Assembly: GCA_016869235.1 (NCBI GenBank)
Contig: VGER01000020.1
Coordinates: 1 to 32,398 of the forward strand
Direction: 5' to 3'
Source of the DNA: Alphaproteobacteria bacterium
GTDB lineage: Bacteria > Pseudomonadota > Alphaproteobacteria > UBA2966 > CAIVPW01
DNA length: 32,398 nt
Shown: positions 1-8,759 of the stretch, in pieces
Layout of the letters: each line of letters starts with the position of its first letter
Position numbering within the stretch: position 1 is the stretch's first letter
Made by a program: the position numbers and the translations under genes
Notes under the pieces: generated by a model
Told to the model about the DNA's origin: nothing
The model's input: only the letters and a program-made list of their open reading frames with translations
The model's database searches: none

Positions 1-487
1 CGGCGACGCGCGTCAGGGCGCCGCGGCCGCTGCCGGGCAGGCGGCCTTCGCCCAACAGCGCGATGCGCTCGCCGCCGCGCACAAGGAGCGCGGCGAGCGC
101 GACGAGCAGCAGCGTCGCGCGATCGACCTTCTGCGTCGGCGCGAAGTTGGAGCGGAAGTGCATCGACGGCGAGTTGTCCCGCCACAGCCACACGCTCTGC
201 GCCGCTTCCCATTCCTGCTGGCGCACGAAGAGGCGGTCGGACTTGGCCGATTGGCGCCAGTCGATGACGGTGGCTGCGTCGCCCTGCTCGTAGCGGCGGA
301 ACTGCCAGAAGCTTTCGCCGGGACCGACGCGACGGCGGCCATGCACGCCTTGGGCGACCGTCATAGCCACGCGTTCCGCGGCCACCAGCAGCGGCGGCAG
401 CGTGGACGCCAGCTCTTCGGCGCGTTGGCGGACCGCTCCGCGCGTCGCGTCCTGGGCGCGTTCTTGACCAACCAAAACGTCGGCCAC
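1..487 (-). CDS. DUF58 domain-containing protein (3' part outside window)
   Basis: This is the N-terminal 162 residues of a DUF58 protein, a family that normally sits beside a MoxR ATPase and is thought to act with it in assembly or maturation of envelope or protein complexes. The frame reads through GRRRVGPGESFWQFRRYEQG, then DAATVIDWRQSAKSDRLFVR, which is the typical DUF58 signature, and then a hydrophobic segment (LLLVALAALLVRGG). The chosen start is a GTG at 487, 13 bases after the MoxR stop at 501, so the two genes are probably co-transcribed. No strong Shine-Dalgarno sequence is visible. The gene runs off the left edge, and the family is usually about 300 residues, so roughly half is missing. 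The family call is firm; the molecular function is not known from the sequence. Confidence 0.85.
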   Translation of the reverse strand, partial: MADVLVGQERAQDATRGAVRQRAEELASTLPPLLVAAERVAMTVAQGVHGRRRVGPGESFWQFRRYEQGDAATVIDWRQSAKSDRLFVRQQEWEAAQSVWLWRDNSPSMHFRSNFAPTQKVDRATLLLVALAALLVRGGERIALLGEGRLPGSGRGALTRVA

Positions 488-500
488 GGTGCTTGCCGGC

Positions 501-1526
501 TCAGGTCAGCGGTTGGCAGAGGAGCGCGATCACGCTCTCCAAGGTGACGCCGTCGGCGCGGGCCGAGAAGTTGAGCGCCATGCGGTGGCGCAGCACCGGC
601 GGCGCCAGCGCCAGCACGTCCTCCGTGGACGGCGACAGGCGCCCGTCCATGAGGGCACGGGCGCGCGCGGCCAGCGTGAGCGCCTGGCTGGCGCGCGGCC
701 CGGGGCCCCACGCCACGTGCTTGCGCACCTGCTCGAAGGAAGAGCTTTCGGGGCGGCCGTTGCGCACCAGCGTTAGGATCGCCTCCACCACCTTGTCGCC
801 GACGGGGATGCGGCGCACCAGTCGCTGCGTCGCCTCGAATTGGTCCGCGGTCATGGCGAGGGTCGGCTTCACATCTGCCGTGCCGGTCGTTGCGTGCAGC
901 ATCTGCCGCTCGGCGTCGAGATCGGGGTAGCTGACGTCCACCTGCAGCAGGAAGCGATCGAGCTGCGCCTCCGGCAGCGGGTAGGTGCCTTCCTGCTCGA
1001 GCGGGTTCTGCGTCGCCAGCACGTGGAACGGATGCGGCAGCGCGTGGCGGTGTCCGCCCACCGAAACCTCGCGCTCCTGCATCGACTGCAGCAGCGCCGA
1101 CTGCGTGCGCGGGCTGGCGCGGTTGATCTCGTCCGCCATCAGCAGCTGGCAGAACACCGGTCCCTGGATGAAGCGGAAGGAGCGCCTGCCCGTGTCGGTC
1201 TCCTCCAGCACCTCCGAGCCGATGATGTCGGCGGGCATCAGGTCGGGGGTGAACTGCACGCGCTTGGCGGAAAGGCCTAGCACGGTGCCGAGCGTCTCGA
1301 CCAGCCGCGTCTTGGCGAGACCGGGCACGCCGATGAGTAGGGCATGGCCGCCGGCGAGCAGGGTGATGAGGGTCTCCTCGACCACCTCGCGCTGGCCGAA
1401 GATGACTTCGCCGATGCGCTTCTTCACCTCGGCAAGGCGCTCGCCGACCTGATCGACCTCTGCCACGGTTGCTTCGGGGCCGGACGCCATGCGTCCGGTA
1501 GACAGGCCGTCTTTGCGAACGCTCAC
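501..1526 (-). CDS. MoxR-family AAA+ ATPase
   Basis: This 341-residue AAA+ ATPase has a Walker A motif GVPGLAKT at about residues 66-73, a Walker B motif LLMADE at about 128-133 followed by INRASPRTQSALLQ, and a conserved ATQNPLEQEGTYPLPEAQLDRF sensor region of which the core ATQNPLEQEG is the family hallmark. MoxR proteins are cytoplasmic chaperone-like ATPases that usually act with DUF58 or von Willebrand A-domain partners. Here the DUF58 gene follows directly downstream with a 13-base gap. The ATG at 1526 gives a non-conserved lead of about 25 residues, so the ATG at residue 13 is an alternative start. Confidence 0.93.
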   Translation of the reverse strand: MSVRKDGLSTGRMASGPEATVAEVDQVGERLAEVKKRIGEVIFGQREVVEETLITLLAGGHALLIGVPGLAKTRLVETLGTVLGLSAKRVQFTPDLMPADIIGSEVLEETDTGRRSFRFIQGPVFCQLLMADEINRASPRTQSALLQSMQEREVSVGGHRHALPHPFHVLATQNPLEQEGTYPLPEAQLDRFLLQVDVSYPDLDAERQMLHATTGTADVKPTLAMTADQFEATQRLVRRIPVGDKVVEAILTLVRNGRPESSSFEQVRKHVAWGPGPRASQALTLAARARALMDGRLSPSTEDVLALAPPVLRHRMALNFSARADGVTLESVIALLCQPLT

Positions 1527-1744
1527 GGGATAGGTGCTCCGCGCGGGTTGTCGGGATCGGCGCCGGCGACCCGGGCCCTACCGGGGTGCCGGCCAGTGCA
1601 CGCGCAGGACGAATGGTCCGTCCACCGCGATCCCGGCCGCCGTGGCTGCCGGGGGAGGGGCTTTGTACCACGCCGCACGCGGCAGTCGCGACTCGGGCCT
1701 TGGTAAAGAAATGTTGCAGTTGGAGCGCCGCGCGACGCGGTGGA

Positions 1745-1765
1745 GCCCGCCTTTTTTGGGCGGGC
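1745..1765 (-). terminator. Possible hairpin terminator after the M48 protease gene
   Basis: A perfect 7-bp inverted repeat (GCCCGCC / GGCGGGC) encloses a 7-base loop containing six T on the plus strand (six A on the transcribed minus strand). It begins about 20 bases after the stop of the minus-strand protease gene. There is no T-tail after the stem in the minus direction, so an intrinsic terminator is only one reading. The rest of the 259-base gap 1527-1785 shows nothing else I can name; it must hold the promoter for moxR. Confidence 0.4.
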
Positions 1766-1785
1766 ACCGCGGCAACGCTAGCGCT

Positions 1786-2571
1786 TCAGTTGATGCGCAG
1801 CCGCCATTCCCGCTCGTCTGGGTCCTGCTGCCGCTCACGGGCGGGCGCGTGCTCGCGATAGATCGGCATGATTTCGGGCAGCATGGCCTCAAGCGTCGCG
1901 GCACGGTTACCGTGCGAGGGATGCGTCGCCAGGAATTCCGGCGGTCCCTCGCCCTGCTCCTCGAACTTGCGCCAGATCTGCACCGCCGCGCGCGGGTCAT
2001 AGCCGGCCCGCGCCATGTAGCGCAGCCCGACCTCGTCGGCCTGCGTTTCCTGGTTGCGGCTGAACGGCAGCACTAGGCTGAGGGTTGCCGCGCCCGCGGC
2101 AAGCCGCGCCATGTTCGGGTCAATGTCGAAAGCTGCCCCGAGGATACCCAAGCCCAGTTCGACGAGCGCCGAGCGCGTCATGCGCTGGCGTCCGTGCTCC
2201 TGCGTTACGTGGACGACTTCGTGGGCGACGATGGCGGCGAGCTCGTCGTCCGTCCTGGCGACGTTGAAAAGGCCGGTGTGCACGCCGATCTTGCCGTTGG
2301 GCAGTTCGAATGCGTTCGGGGTGTCGTCCTGGATGACCGCGAACTCCCATTCGCGCGGGTTTTGGTCCGCCGCGTCGAGCACACGCGCCGCGACGCGCTC
2401 CACGCGGCGATTGAGGGTTGCATTCCGCGATACGCCCTTCTCGCGCAGGATCTCGGTCCAAGCGTCGTCCATCGTGGGCGACTGGGCGATGGCGGGTGCG
2501 TTGGTGAACGCCAGCGGCGCGCACAGCGCAGCGGCAAACAAAGCAGTGCGAAGCGAAGCCTGCAGCCTCAT
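1786..2571 (-). CDS. Exported M48-family zinc metalloprotease
   Basis: This 261-residue protein begins with a signal peptide (basic start MRLQASLR, hydrophobic core, APAIAQ before the likely cleavage site near residue 30). The zinc motif HEVVH lies at residues 117-121 and the third-ligand region SRNQETQADE at about 171-180 supplies Glu175 and Asp179, as in M48 (Oma1/BepA/LoiP-like) peptidases. The C-terminal THPSHGNRAATLE segment is also typical. It probably acts in periplasmic quality control of envelope proteins. An open frame extends upstream to 2670, but the ATG at 2571 has a good GGAGG ribosome site about 8 bases ahead and places the signal peptide at the N-terminus. No TPR domain is present, unlike BepA. 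Confidence 0.9.
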   Translation of the reverse strand: MRLQASLRTALFAAALCAPLAFTNAPAIAQSPTMDDAWTEILREKGVSRNATLNRRVERVAARVLDAADQNPREWEFAVIQDDTPNAFELPNGKIGVHTGLFNVARTDDELAAIVAHEVVHVTQEHGRQRMTRSALVELGLGILGAAFDIDPNMARLAAGAATLSLVLPFSRNQETQADEVGLRYMARAGYDPRAAVQIWRKFEEQGEGPPEFLATHPSHGNRAATLEAMLPEIMPIYREHAPARERQQDPDEREWRLRIN

Positions 2572-2677
2572 GGCGGCGCCTCCAAGAATCGATTTACCGA
2601 GCATGGAAGATGGCGCCTGCGGAAAAGTTCCGCCAGCGCTGCAGCCGAGGTAGGCCGGGCGGACGCCCAACCCGCCG

Positions 2678-3109
2678 CTAGTTTGCGGTTCCGGTTGTGC
2701 TGGACTGCGGGCTTTTCAGTCCCTCGAGCAGCGTGCGCCGCTCGGCGACCCGCACCGGCTTCGGGATCACCCCCGCCAGCTTGAGGCCGAGCTCGCGCCC
2801 GAGCGTCTCGGCCCAGCTCAAGGTCCGCACGTCGAGCCCGCTGGTCACAAGAATGCTGGCCTTGCAGCGATGCGCGGCGAGCTCGCGCAACAGGGCAATG
2901 CCGTCCGTTTCCGGCATGACCAGGTCGATGGTGACGACGGTCGGCTGGAAGGAGTCCAGCAGGCGGCGGAACTCGTTGGCCCGCTCGGTCGCCTTCACGT
3001 CGAAGCCGACCGACCGGCCGACCTTGGCGATGATGTCGCCGAACTGCGGCTGGTCGTCGACAATCAGCAGGCGGTCTGTCACGGTCGCATCTCTCTCACG
3101 CTCGGCCAT
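2678..3109 (-). CDS. Single-domain response regulator (CheY-like)
   Basis: This 143-residue stand-alone receiver domain has the acidic pair DD at residues 18-19 (RLLIVDDQP), the predicted phospho-acceptor Asp62 in TIDLVMPETDG, a Ser near 90, and the conserved Lys117 in VIPKPVR. There is no output domain after the receiver, so it would signal through a protein partner. No histidine kinase gene lies in the window, making it an orphan. The ATG at 3109 lacks a clear ribosome site; a GTG at codon 10, preceded by a purine-rich GAGAGAG stretch, is an alternative start. The gene reads toward the M48 protease gene with about a 100-base gap. Confidence 0.88.
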   Translation of the reverse strand: MAERERDATVTDRLLIVDDQPQFGDIIAKVGRSVGFDVKATERANEFRRLLDSFQPTVVTIDLVMPETDGIALLRELAAHRCKASILVTSGLDVRTLSWAETLGRELGLKLAGVIPKPVRVAERRTLLEGLKSPQSSTTGTAN

Positions 3110-3268
3110 GTGCAGTTCTTAGCGCAGGCTGGCCAGACTCAAGGCGACACGAGGTATCCTTGCCTAGCTGGGTGCGGCGACCCGCTGGGCACGTTCTAAC
3201 GTCACAAATATGCGTGGTGCTTGGCTGACCCGCGGCCACGGCAAAGGGTGCTATGTCTAGGCCAGGCC

Positions 3269-3880
3269 ATGAGCGAAGCCCTCCTGCATCGTGTCCGCAG
3301 GCGGCTGCTGCCGCCGCCGCTCGGGACACCCGGCGCACTCCGGGATGCCGCCGCCATACCGGCGGCAGTGCTCGTCCCGCTGCTGCAACGCGGCGAACAG
3401 CTGAGCGTGCTGTTGACCGTGCGGGCAGCGACATTGGCCGACCACGCGGGGCACATCAGCCTGCCCGGCGGCCGCATCGACGTCAGCGACCGCGACCCCG
3501 TTGGCGCCGCTCTGCGTGAGACCTGGGAGGAGGTCGGCATCGAATCCGGGCGCATCGAGGTCCTTGGCTGTCTGCCCGCTGTCCTGACCGGCACCGGTTT
3601 CCACGTCACGCCGGTGGTTGCGCTGGTGCGGCCGCCCGCTGCCTTGCGGCTCGCGGCGGCGGAGGTCTCCCAAGCATTCGAGGTGCCGCTCGGGCACGTG
3701 CTCGACCCGGCCAACTACGTGCAGGAGGAGGCAGTGCTGCGCGGCCGCAGCCGCAAGCATTACCTGCTTCCCTATCAGGGGCGCCGCATCTGGGGCGCTA
3801 CGGCTGCCATCCTGCTCAGCCTGTCCGGTGCGGAAGGTGCCAAACGGACGCTGCACGAACCGGCGGAGACGCGGGCGTGA
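3269..3880 (+). CDS. CoA pyrophosphatase (Nudix hydrolase)
   Basis: This Nudix hydrolase of about 203 residues has the CoA-pyrophosphatase type of Nudix box: LPGGRIDVSDRDPVGAALRE followed by TWEEVGI, in which the REXXEEXG core is intact. These enzymes hydrolyse CoA and acyl-CoA to 3'-phosphoadenosine-5'-phosphate plus phosphopantetheine. The ATG at 3269 is chosen; an in-frame TTG at 3221 would add 16 poorly conserved residues. It overlaps the next gene by four bases (GTGA) and is the first gene of a three-gene plus-strand set ending with cca. Confidence 0.9.
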   Translation: MSEALLHRVRRRLLPPPLGTPGALRDAAAIPAAVLVPLLQRGEQLSVLLTVRAATLADHAGHISLPGGRIDVSDRDPVGAALRETWEEVGIESGRIEVLGCLPAVLTGTGFHVTPVVALVRPPAALRLAAAEVSQAFEVPLGHVLDPANYVQEEAVLRGRSRKHYLLPYQGRRIWGATAAILLSLSGAEGAKRTLHEPAETRA

Positions 3881-4161
3881 TCGGCAAGCTCCTCCGCTAC
3901 GCCATCCTGTTCCTGTTGCCGTTTGCGGTGTACGCAGGATGGCTCGCGGTCGCGCGGCGCCGGCTGCGCGGGCACGAGAACGAGCCCGGCTGGCGCGACG
4001 CGCCCCTGGTTTGGCTGACCGCCGCCGGCCTCGGGCTGGTCTTGCTCGGCTTCATCGTCGCCGCAATCTTCGACGGCTTCGACGCCGACTGCACGTACAT
4101 CCCCAGCCGCATGGTCGACGGCCAGCTCGTGCCTGCCGAGCTGCGCTGCGACGACGCCTAG
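3877..4161 (+). CDS. Small membrane protein, DUF6111-like
   Basis: This 94-residue protein has two predicted membrane segments, about residues 5-24 (LLRYAILFLLPFAVYAGWLA) and about 45-65 (VWLTAAGLGLVLLGFIVAA), followed by a short polar tail with two cysteines. It starts at GTG 3877 overlapping the upstream stop as GTGA, indicating translational coupling. From memory, small proteins of this type (DUF6111) lie between the Nudix and cca genes in alphaproteobacteria, but the family label is by resemblance and context. Function is unknown. Confidence 0.75.
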   Translation: MIGKLLRYAILFLLPFAVYAGWLAVARRRLRGHENEPGWRDAPLVWLTAAGLGLVLLGFIVAAIFDGFDADCTYIPSRMVDGQLVPAELRCDDA

Positions 4162-4168
4162 CTCGCCG

Positions 4169-5392
4169 GTGGTGCCCGCCGGCAAGCTGCCGCTGCAGCC
4201 GTGGATGAGCGCGCCCGCGACACTCGCGGTGCTGGCGGCGTTGACGGGGCAGCACGCCGCCGCGCGATTTGTCGGCGGATGCGTACGCGACGCCGTGCTC
4301 GGCCGCGCGGTGAAAGACATCGACATTGCCACGCCGCACGCGCCGCCAACGGTGATCCAGCTGCTCGAGGCGGCGGGCATCAAGGCGATCCCAACCGGGA
4401 TCGATCACGGCACCATCACCGCGGTGGCCGATGGGCGGCCCTTCGAGGTCACCACCTTGCGGCGCGACGTCGAGACCATGGGCCGCAAGGCGCGCGTCGA
4501 GTTCACCGACGACTGGGTCGCCGACGCGAACAGGCGCGACTTCACCCTCAACGCCATCTATTGCGACGGCGACGGAACGCTGTACGACCCGACCGACGGC
4601 ATTCCCGACCTGCGCGCGGGCAAGGTGCGCTTCGTCGGCGAGCCCTCCCGCCGCATCGAGGAAGACTACCTGCGCGTGTTGCGCTTCTTCCGCATTTACG
4701 CGCATTACGGCAAGCCGCCGGCGGACGTCGGCGCGCTGCAGGCGTGCCGCATGCATGCCAAGGGGATGGCGATCCTTTCGGTGGAACGCGTTGCCCACGA
4801 GCTGCTGCGCCTGCTGGCGGCGCCCGATCCGGCCACGGTGCTGTCGTTGATGCAGGAATACGCTGTGCTGGCCGAGGTTCTGTCCGAGGCGAGCGACTTC
4901 GAGCGCCTGCGCGCGCTCACCCGCGTCGACACCGACGCTCCCGATCCCATCCGCCGCCTGTCCGCCGTGCTCGGCCCGGATGTCGCCAAGCCGGAGCAGG
5001 TGGCGTTCCGCCTCAAGCTGTCGAATCGCGACCGCGTCCGTCTGGTTGCGGCGGCCACCGCGGCGATTCCTCCCTCTCCCGATGCCGCAACGGTGCGCAG
5101 GGCGCTCTATCGCGATGGGAGCGAGGCCTTCCTCGATCAGATCTACCTGCGCTGGGCGGAGGCGGGCGGTAGGATTGGCGATCCGGCCTTCCGGGGCCTG
5201 CTCGAGACGGCGCGCGGGTGGCGCAAGCCTACCTTCCCGCTGGGTGGCGAGGACGTGCTGGCGCTCGGGATCGAGCGCGGGCCGCGGGTCGGTGACCTGC
5301 TGGAAGCGGTGCGGCGGTGGTGGATGGAGGGAGGCTTTGTGGCCTCCCGCAGCGAGTGCCTCGCGAAGTTGCGGACACTCGCGGGAGCGTAG
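4169..5392 (+). CDS. cca: CCA tRNA nucleotidyltransferase
   Basis: This enzyme of about 407 residues adds or repairs the 3'-CCA end of tRNAs using CTP and ATP. Class II nucleotidyltransferase motifs are clear: FVGGCVRDAVLGR near residue 34, the catalytic acidic motif DIDIATP near 50, the RRDFTLNAIYCDGDG motif near 121, and EDYLRVLRFFRIYAHY for the RNA/nucleotide-binding neck. The GTG at 4169 (or the adjacent GTG at 4172) retains the LPLQPWMSAPATLAVL lead seen in relatives; the internal ATG at 4205 would remove it. It follows the small membrane protein after seven bases and ends six bases before a convergent gene, leaving no room for a conventional terminator. Confidence 0.94.
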   Translation: MVPAGKLPLQPWMSAPATLAVLAALTGQHAAARFVGGCVRDAVLGRAVKDIDIATPHAPPTVIQLLEAAGIKAIPTGIDHGTITAVADGRPFEVTTLRRDVETMGRKARVEFTDDWVADANRRDFTLNAIYCDGDGTLYDPTDGIPDLRAGKVRFVGEPSRRIEEDYLRVLRFFRIYAHYGKPPADVGALQACRMHAKGMAILSVERVAHELLRLLAAPDPATVLSLMQEYAVLAEVLSEASDFERLRALTRVDTDAPDPIRRLSAVLGPDVAKPEQVAFRLKLSNRDRVRLVAAATAAIPPSPDAATVRRALYRDGSEAFLDQIYLRWAEAGGRIGDPAFRGLLETARGWRKPTFPLGGEDVLALGIERGPRVGDLLEAVRRWWMEGGFVASRSECLAKLRTLAGA

Positions 5393-5398
5393 TGGGAC

Positions 5399-5896
5399 TT
5401 ACTCTTCCTGCTCTGCTTCGGCGAGCACTTCCGAAAGCGCCACCATGCGGGCGAGCTGGTCGAGGCGCTTGCGGTCCACGCCGCGGGCGCCGTGCAGTTG
5501 CTGCACGTGATGCAGCATGAGGTCGGTCCAGCTCTCGATGCGCGGGGCGCGGGCGACCTTGCCCATCTTGCTCATCAGGTTACGGCTCGAGATCGGCAGC
5601 GTCAGCGCCAGCGCATCCGCCTCCTCGAATCCGCAGGCGACGAGGTCCGAGGCGAGACGCACCGCGTCGGTGCCGGACATGGAGCGCAGGTCATAGCGCG
5701 CCGCGATGCGGCGCAGGTCGTAGATCTGGCGCGGGTCGGGAACCGGCAGCCGCACCTCGGCCAGCCCCTCGTGATTGAGGCGCTCCTGCGCCACGCTCAT
5801 GGCCCGCGAGCGGGAATCGTCGGGGCGGGGGGCGGCGGTGGCCGTATGGGTCACGCGCGACTGGTCCTTCGCCATAACGGTCGGGGTTCTGCTCAT
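5399..5896 (-). CDS. Hypothetical protein, 165 aa
   Basis: I do not recognise this protein. The first 35 or so residues are polar and low in conservation cues (SRTPTVMAKDQSRVTHTATA). The rest looks helical and soluble, with LPVPDPRQIYDLRRIAARYD, a cysteine in LVACGFEEADALAL, and a C-terminus rich in acidic residues (EVLAEAEQEE). There is no signal peptide, no membrane segment and no metal-binding motif. An internal ATG at about residue 33 (MSVAQERLNHEG) is an alternative start. The codon pattern and the regular hydrophobic spacing make it a credible gene. It is convergent with cca and separated by 190 bases from the next minus-strand gene. Confidence 0.7.
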   Translation of the reverse strand: MSRTPTVMAKDQSRVTHTATAAPRPDDSRSRAMSVAQERLNHEGLAEVRLPVPDPRQIYDLRRIAARYDLRSMSGTDAVRLASDLVACGFEEADALALTLPISSRNLMSKMGKVARAPRIESWTDLMLHHVQQLHGARGVDRKRLDQLARMVALSEVLAEAEQEE

Positions 5897-5987
5897 GGGG
5901 GCCGCCTGCTCCGGGGGTTAGTCGCTGGCCTGTTTGCTGTTCACGCACTCAAGCGGCGAGCCATGGCGGGGCGACTCGCATCCCTCG

Positions 5988-6003
5988 GAAATCCAAAGAT
6001 TTC
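5988..6003. other. Small inverted repeat in the 5897-6086 gap
   Basis: GAAATC / GATTTC form a 6-bp stem around a CAAA loop in an AT-richer patch of the 190-base gap between the 165-aa gene and the helical-repeat gene. It could belong to the promoter region of the 165-aa gene (minus strand) or be a weak terminator for the upstream gene. Nothing else stands out in this gap. Confidence 0.3.
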
Positions 6004-6086
6004 GCGGCTTTCCGGGGCGGGAAGGGGTGCAATTGCGACCCTCGCGCGATGCCGGGGGGCAAGTCTTGCCTGTGGATGACGGGCCG

Positions 6087-7655
6087 CTAGGGAAGCGGCT
6101 GCAGGCGCGGGAAGGCGAGCGAGAGCAGCGCCCTGCTGCGGTCGGCGTCCCCGAGCCCGGCGAGCAGGCCCGCCGCCTCGGGCGCCTGACGCGCGCGCGC
6201 CCGCAGCACGGCCAGGTTTCCGTTGGCGGACTGACGCTGGCGCGGGTTGGCGATGGTTGCGATGGTCTCAGCCGCGGCATTCAGCAGCGCCGCGTAGGGC
6301 TCGGCCTCGTCCGCCGCCTGCATCGCCGCCCGCAACAGCGTATTGGCCCGGTCGGCGGGGTCGCTCAGCAGCTGGGTCAGGCGGGTCGCCCGCCCGACGT
6401 CGTGCATGCGGCCGGCGTCGCGCGCGGCATCGCGCAAAACCGGGGCCGCCACCGGCGCCGTTCCGGCTAGGAACTCGTCGAAGATGGCCGCCGCGGTGCC
6501 AAAGTCACCGACGTCGATGCGCTGCGCGGCGACCGCATGCAGGGTGACGTTGCGTTCGGTGCGATCGCTGATGCGCCGTGCCGTGGCGAGCGCTCCGGAT
6601 GCGTCGCCGCCGGCGGCCTGGGCGCGGGCGATGGCGTCATAGATGAGGCGCGGCAGGCGTTGGGTGGTGGCGGCATCGCGCGCCGGAGGCGGGTCGGTTT
6701 CGGCGCGCCGGCCGACCGCGAGCGCCGCTGCGTAGTCGCCGCGGGCAGCGAGCTCGGTGGCCAGACGCACTAGGCCGTCCCCCTGCGTCTCGCCGTCCTT
6801 GATGACGGCGATGATCGCCTCGGCGCCGGCGATGTCACCTTCGCGCGCCATCGCGGTGGCGATGTCCACCAGGGCGCTGTCCGAGTGGTACGGATTCTGG
6901 GACTGGCCGGCGATGTGGCGGGCGATCAGGTACTCGTGGCGGCGGATGAAGCCGTCGATGACACCGCGCACGGCGAACTCGCGCAGGCCGATGACGTCGA
7001 TGCGGTCGCGGAGCGCAAGGGCGTCCTCGAGGTAGCCGCGCGCCACCAGCTCGCCCATCAGCCAGCGGGCGATGTCGGGGTTCCAGAACACCAGCTCGCG
7101 CGCCACCTCGATCACGCGCGGCCACTCGTCGGCCTCGCCGAACGCGTCCAGCAGGCTCTCGCGCAACTCGTCGCCGAGCTGGAGGTTGGCTTCCGGTAGA
7201 AGCAACTCGACGGTGGCAATGTCGCCCGCGTCCGCCGCGGCGATGGCCACGTTGCTGCGCGCAAATTCGCGCTGCCCAGGGTCCTCGATGCGTTCGGTGG
7301 CCTTAAGCCCCGCCTGGAACGCGCCTGCGTCGGCATAGCCCTGGACAAGTATGACGCGCGCGTCGTCGCGCAGGAAGGGCTCCGGGATAGCCTCGGCGAC
7401 CATCTCGCTGCGCTGCAGGAGCGCCAACGCTCCGGCCGCGTCGCCGGACGCCGCCAACAGCTTGGCGACCGCGGACAATGCGCCAATCTGGTCGGCGGCA
7501 TCGGTGCGCGCCATCGCCTCGCCGATGACGGTCTCCACCAGGCAGGCGCGCTGGCGCGAGGCTATGCAGTCGGCCAGGAAATCGGCGAGCGGATCGGCGA
7601 GCGCCGCACCAGCCAGCAGCACGATGGCGGCGGCGAGCCCGCCTCTTAGGGCCAT
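6087..7655 (-). CDS. Exported helical-repeat (TPR/SEL1-like) protein, 522 aa
   Basis: This protein begins with a clear signal peptide ([20 protein letters not shown], cleavage near residue 20) and continues as a long series of degenerate helix pairs. Recurrent motifs are of the type A-x-A-A-D-A-G-D with small residues at turns, for example [58 protein letters not shown] and [18 protein letters not shown]. This pattern is what a TPR-like solenoid looks like, so a periplasmic protein-protein scaffold is likely, though the partner is unknown. The ATG at 7655 overlaps the 3' end of hemF by ten bases, so the two are almost certainly co-translated. The two cysteines near the N-terminus ([12 protein letters not shown]) could form a disulfide. 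Confidence 0.82.
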   Translation of the reverse strand: MALRGGLAAAIVLLAGAALADPLADFLADCIASRQRACLVETVIGEAMARTDAADQIGALSAVAKLLAASGDAAGALALLQRSEMVAEAIPEPFLRDDARVILVQGYADAGAFQAGLKATERIEDPGQREFARSNVAIAAADAGDIATVELLLPEANLQLGDELRESLLDAFGEADEWPRVIEVARELVFWNPDIARWLMGELVARGYLEDALALRDRIDVIGLREFAVRGVIDGFIRRHEYLIARHIAGQSQNPYHSDSALVDIATAMAREGDIAGAEAIIAVIKDGETQGDGLVRLATELAARGDYAAALAVGRRAETDPPPARDAATTQRLPRLIYDAIARAQAAGGDASGALATARRISDRTERNVTLHAVAAQRIDVGDFGTAAAIFDEFLAGTAPVAAPVLRDAARDAGRMHDVGRATRLTQLLSDPADRANTLLRAAMQAADEAEPYAALLNAAAETIATIANPRQRQSANGNLAVLRARARQAPEAAGLLAGLGDADRSRALLSLAFPRLQPLP

Positions 7656-8545
7656 TTCACTTCGGGCGGCAAGCTCATGAGGATCGCCTCGGTATTCCCG
7701 CCGGTCTTCAGTCCGAACTGCGTCCCGCGGTCGTACAGGAGGTTGAACTCGACATAGCGGCCGCGGCGCACCAGCTGGTACTCGCGCTGCTCCGCGGTCC
7801 ACGGCTCGTGCATGTGCGACCGCACGATCTTCGGATAGGTCGAAAGGAACGCCCGGCCCACGTCCTGGGTGAAGGCGAAGTCCCGCGACCAGTCGCCGGA
7901 GTCGAGGTTGTCGTAGAAGATGCCGCCGACGCCGCGCGGCTCCTTGCGGTGCGGCAGGTAGAAATACTCGTCGCACCAGCGCTTGAAGCGCTCGTACGCC
8001 TCGCGGTCGTAGCGCTCGCACGCCTCGCGCAGCGCAGCGTGGAAGGTCGCGGTGTCGGCGTCGTTCGGATAGATCGGCGTGAGGTCGGTGCCGCCGCCGA
8101 ACCAAGACACGGTGGTGACGATGTGGCGGGTGTTCATGTGCACGGCGGGCACCAGCGGCGAGCGCATGTGCGCCACCAGCGAGATGCCGCACGCCCAGAA
8201 GCGGCGGTCCTCATTGGCCCCGCGCATCTGACGCGCGAACTCGGGGCTGAATTCGCCCATCACCTCGGAGAAATTGACGCCGACCTTATCAAACACGCGC
8301 CCGCGCAGGATCGACATGACGCCGCCGCCACCGCCACCCGTCTCGTTGGGGCGATCCCAGGCGGTGCGAGCGAAGCGGCCGGCCGGCAGATCCTTGCCCT
8401 GGCCGGCGAACTCGTCCTCGATGCGCTCGAACTCGGCGCAGATGCGGTCGCGCAGCTCGCGGAACCACGCCGCGGCGCGCGTCTTGCGCTCTTCGGGGGT
8501 CACGGCCGGCGGCTTCCCGCCGCGCGGGGTTTCGACGAGTCTCAC
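7646..8545 (-). CDS. hemF: Oxygen-dependent coproporphyrinogen III oxidase
   Basis: This 299-residue enzyme performs the aerobic oxidative decarboxylation of coproporphyrinogen III to protoporphyrinogen IX in heme synthesis, in the cytoplasm. Family blocks are all visible: [60 protein letters not shown], and the C-terminal [20 protein letters not shown]. The start is a GTG at 8545 (MRLVETPRG). It is divergent from petABC, a sensible pairing because it supplies heme to the cytochromes. The downstream exported helical-repeat gene overlaps its stop. Confidence 0.96.
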   Translation of the reverse strand: MRLVETPRGGKPPAVTPEERKTRAAAWFRELRDRICAEFERIEDEFAGQGKDLPAGRFARTAWDRPNETGGGGGGVMSILRGRVFDKVGVNFSEVMGEFSPEFARQMRGANEDRRFWACGISLVAHMRSPLVPAVHMNTRHIVTTVSWFGGGTDLTPIYPNDADTATFHAALREACERYDREAYERFKRWCDEYFYLPHRKEPRGVGGIFYDNLDSGDWSRDFAFTQDVGRAFLSTYPKIVRSHMHEPWTAEQREYQLVRRGRYVEFNLLYDRGTQFGLKTGGNTEAILMSLPPEVKWP

Positions 8546-8759
8546 GCCTGCATTAGCTCCGCACTGGGATAGTGCCCGGAAGGCGACGCGGGTGCGTCAT
8601 AGTGTCCCCGGGCGTTCGGACTCTAGCCCAAACGGGGCGGAAAAAGCCCAGTTCCGTCAGCACTTGTCTAGACACAGACAGGGCAAACATGAGATGTCTC
8701 TGCCCGTTGCGGTGTTGGGGCGTAACCGCGCCTTCGTTGGCTCGGGATTAGGGGTACCG
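8546..8759. promoter_or_regulatory. Divergent hemF/petA control region with spaced direct repeats and a palindrome
   Basis: This 214-base region must carry promoters for hemF (leftward) and petABC (rightward). Two copies of ATAGTG followed by a C-rich run (ATAGTGCCCGG at 8569 and ATAGTGTCCCCGG at 8599) lie exactly 30 bp apart, about three helical turns, just upstream of hemF. A perfect 10-bp palindrome TGTCTAGACA sits at 8665-8674 and its half CAGACA repeats at 8675-8680, on the petA side. No FNR box (TTGAT-N4-ATCAA) is present. Operator function is inference only. Confidence 0.4.

Noticed and set aside
361..1767. A 468-codon minus-strand frame over the MoxR gene
   Set aside because: It is Arg/Pro/Ala-rich out-of-frame translation of the MoxR gene and the start of the DUF58 gene; the real frames show Walker motifs and the DUF58 signature.
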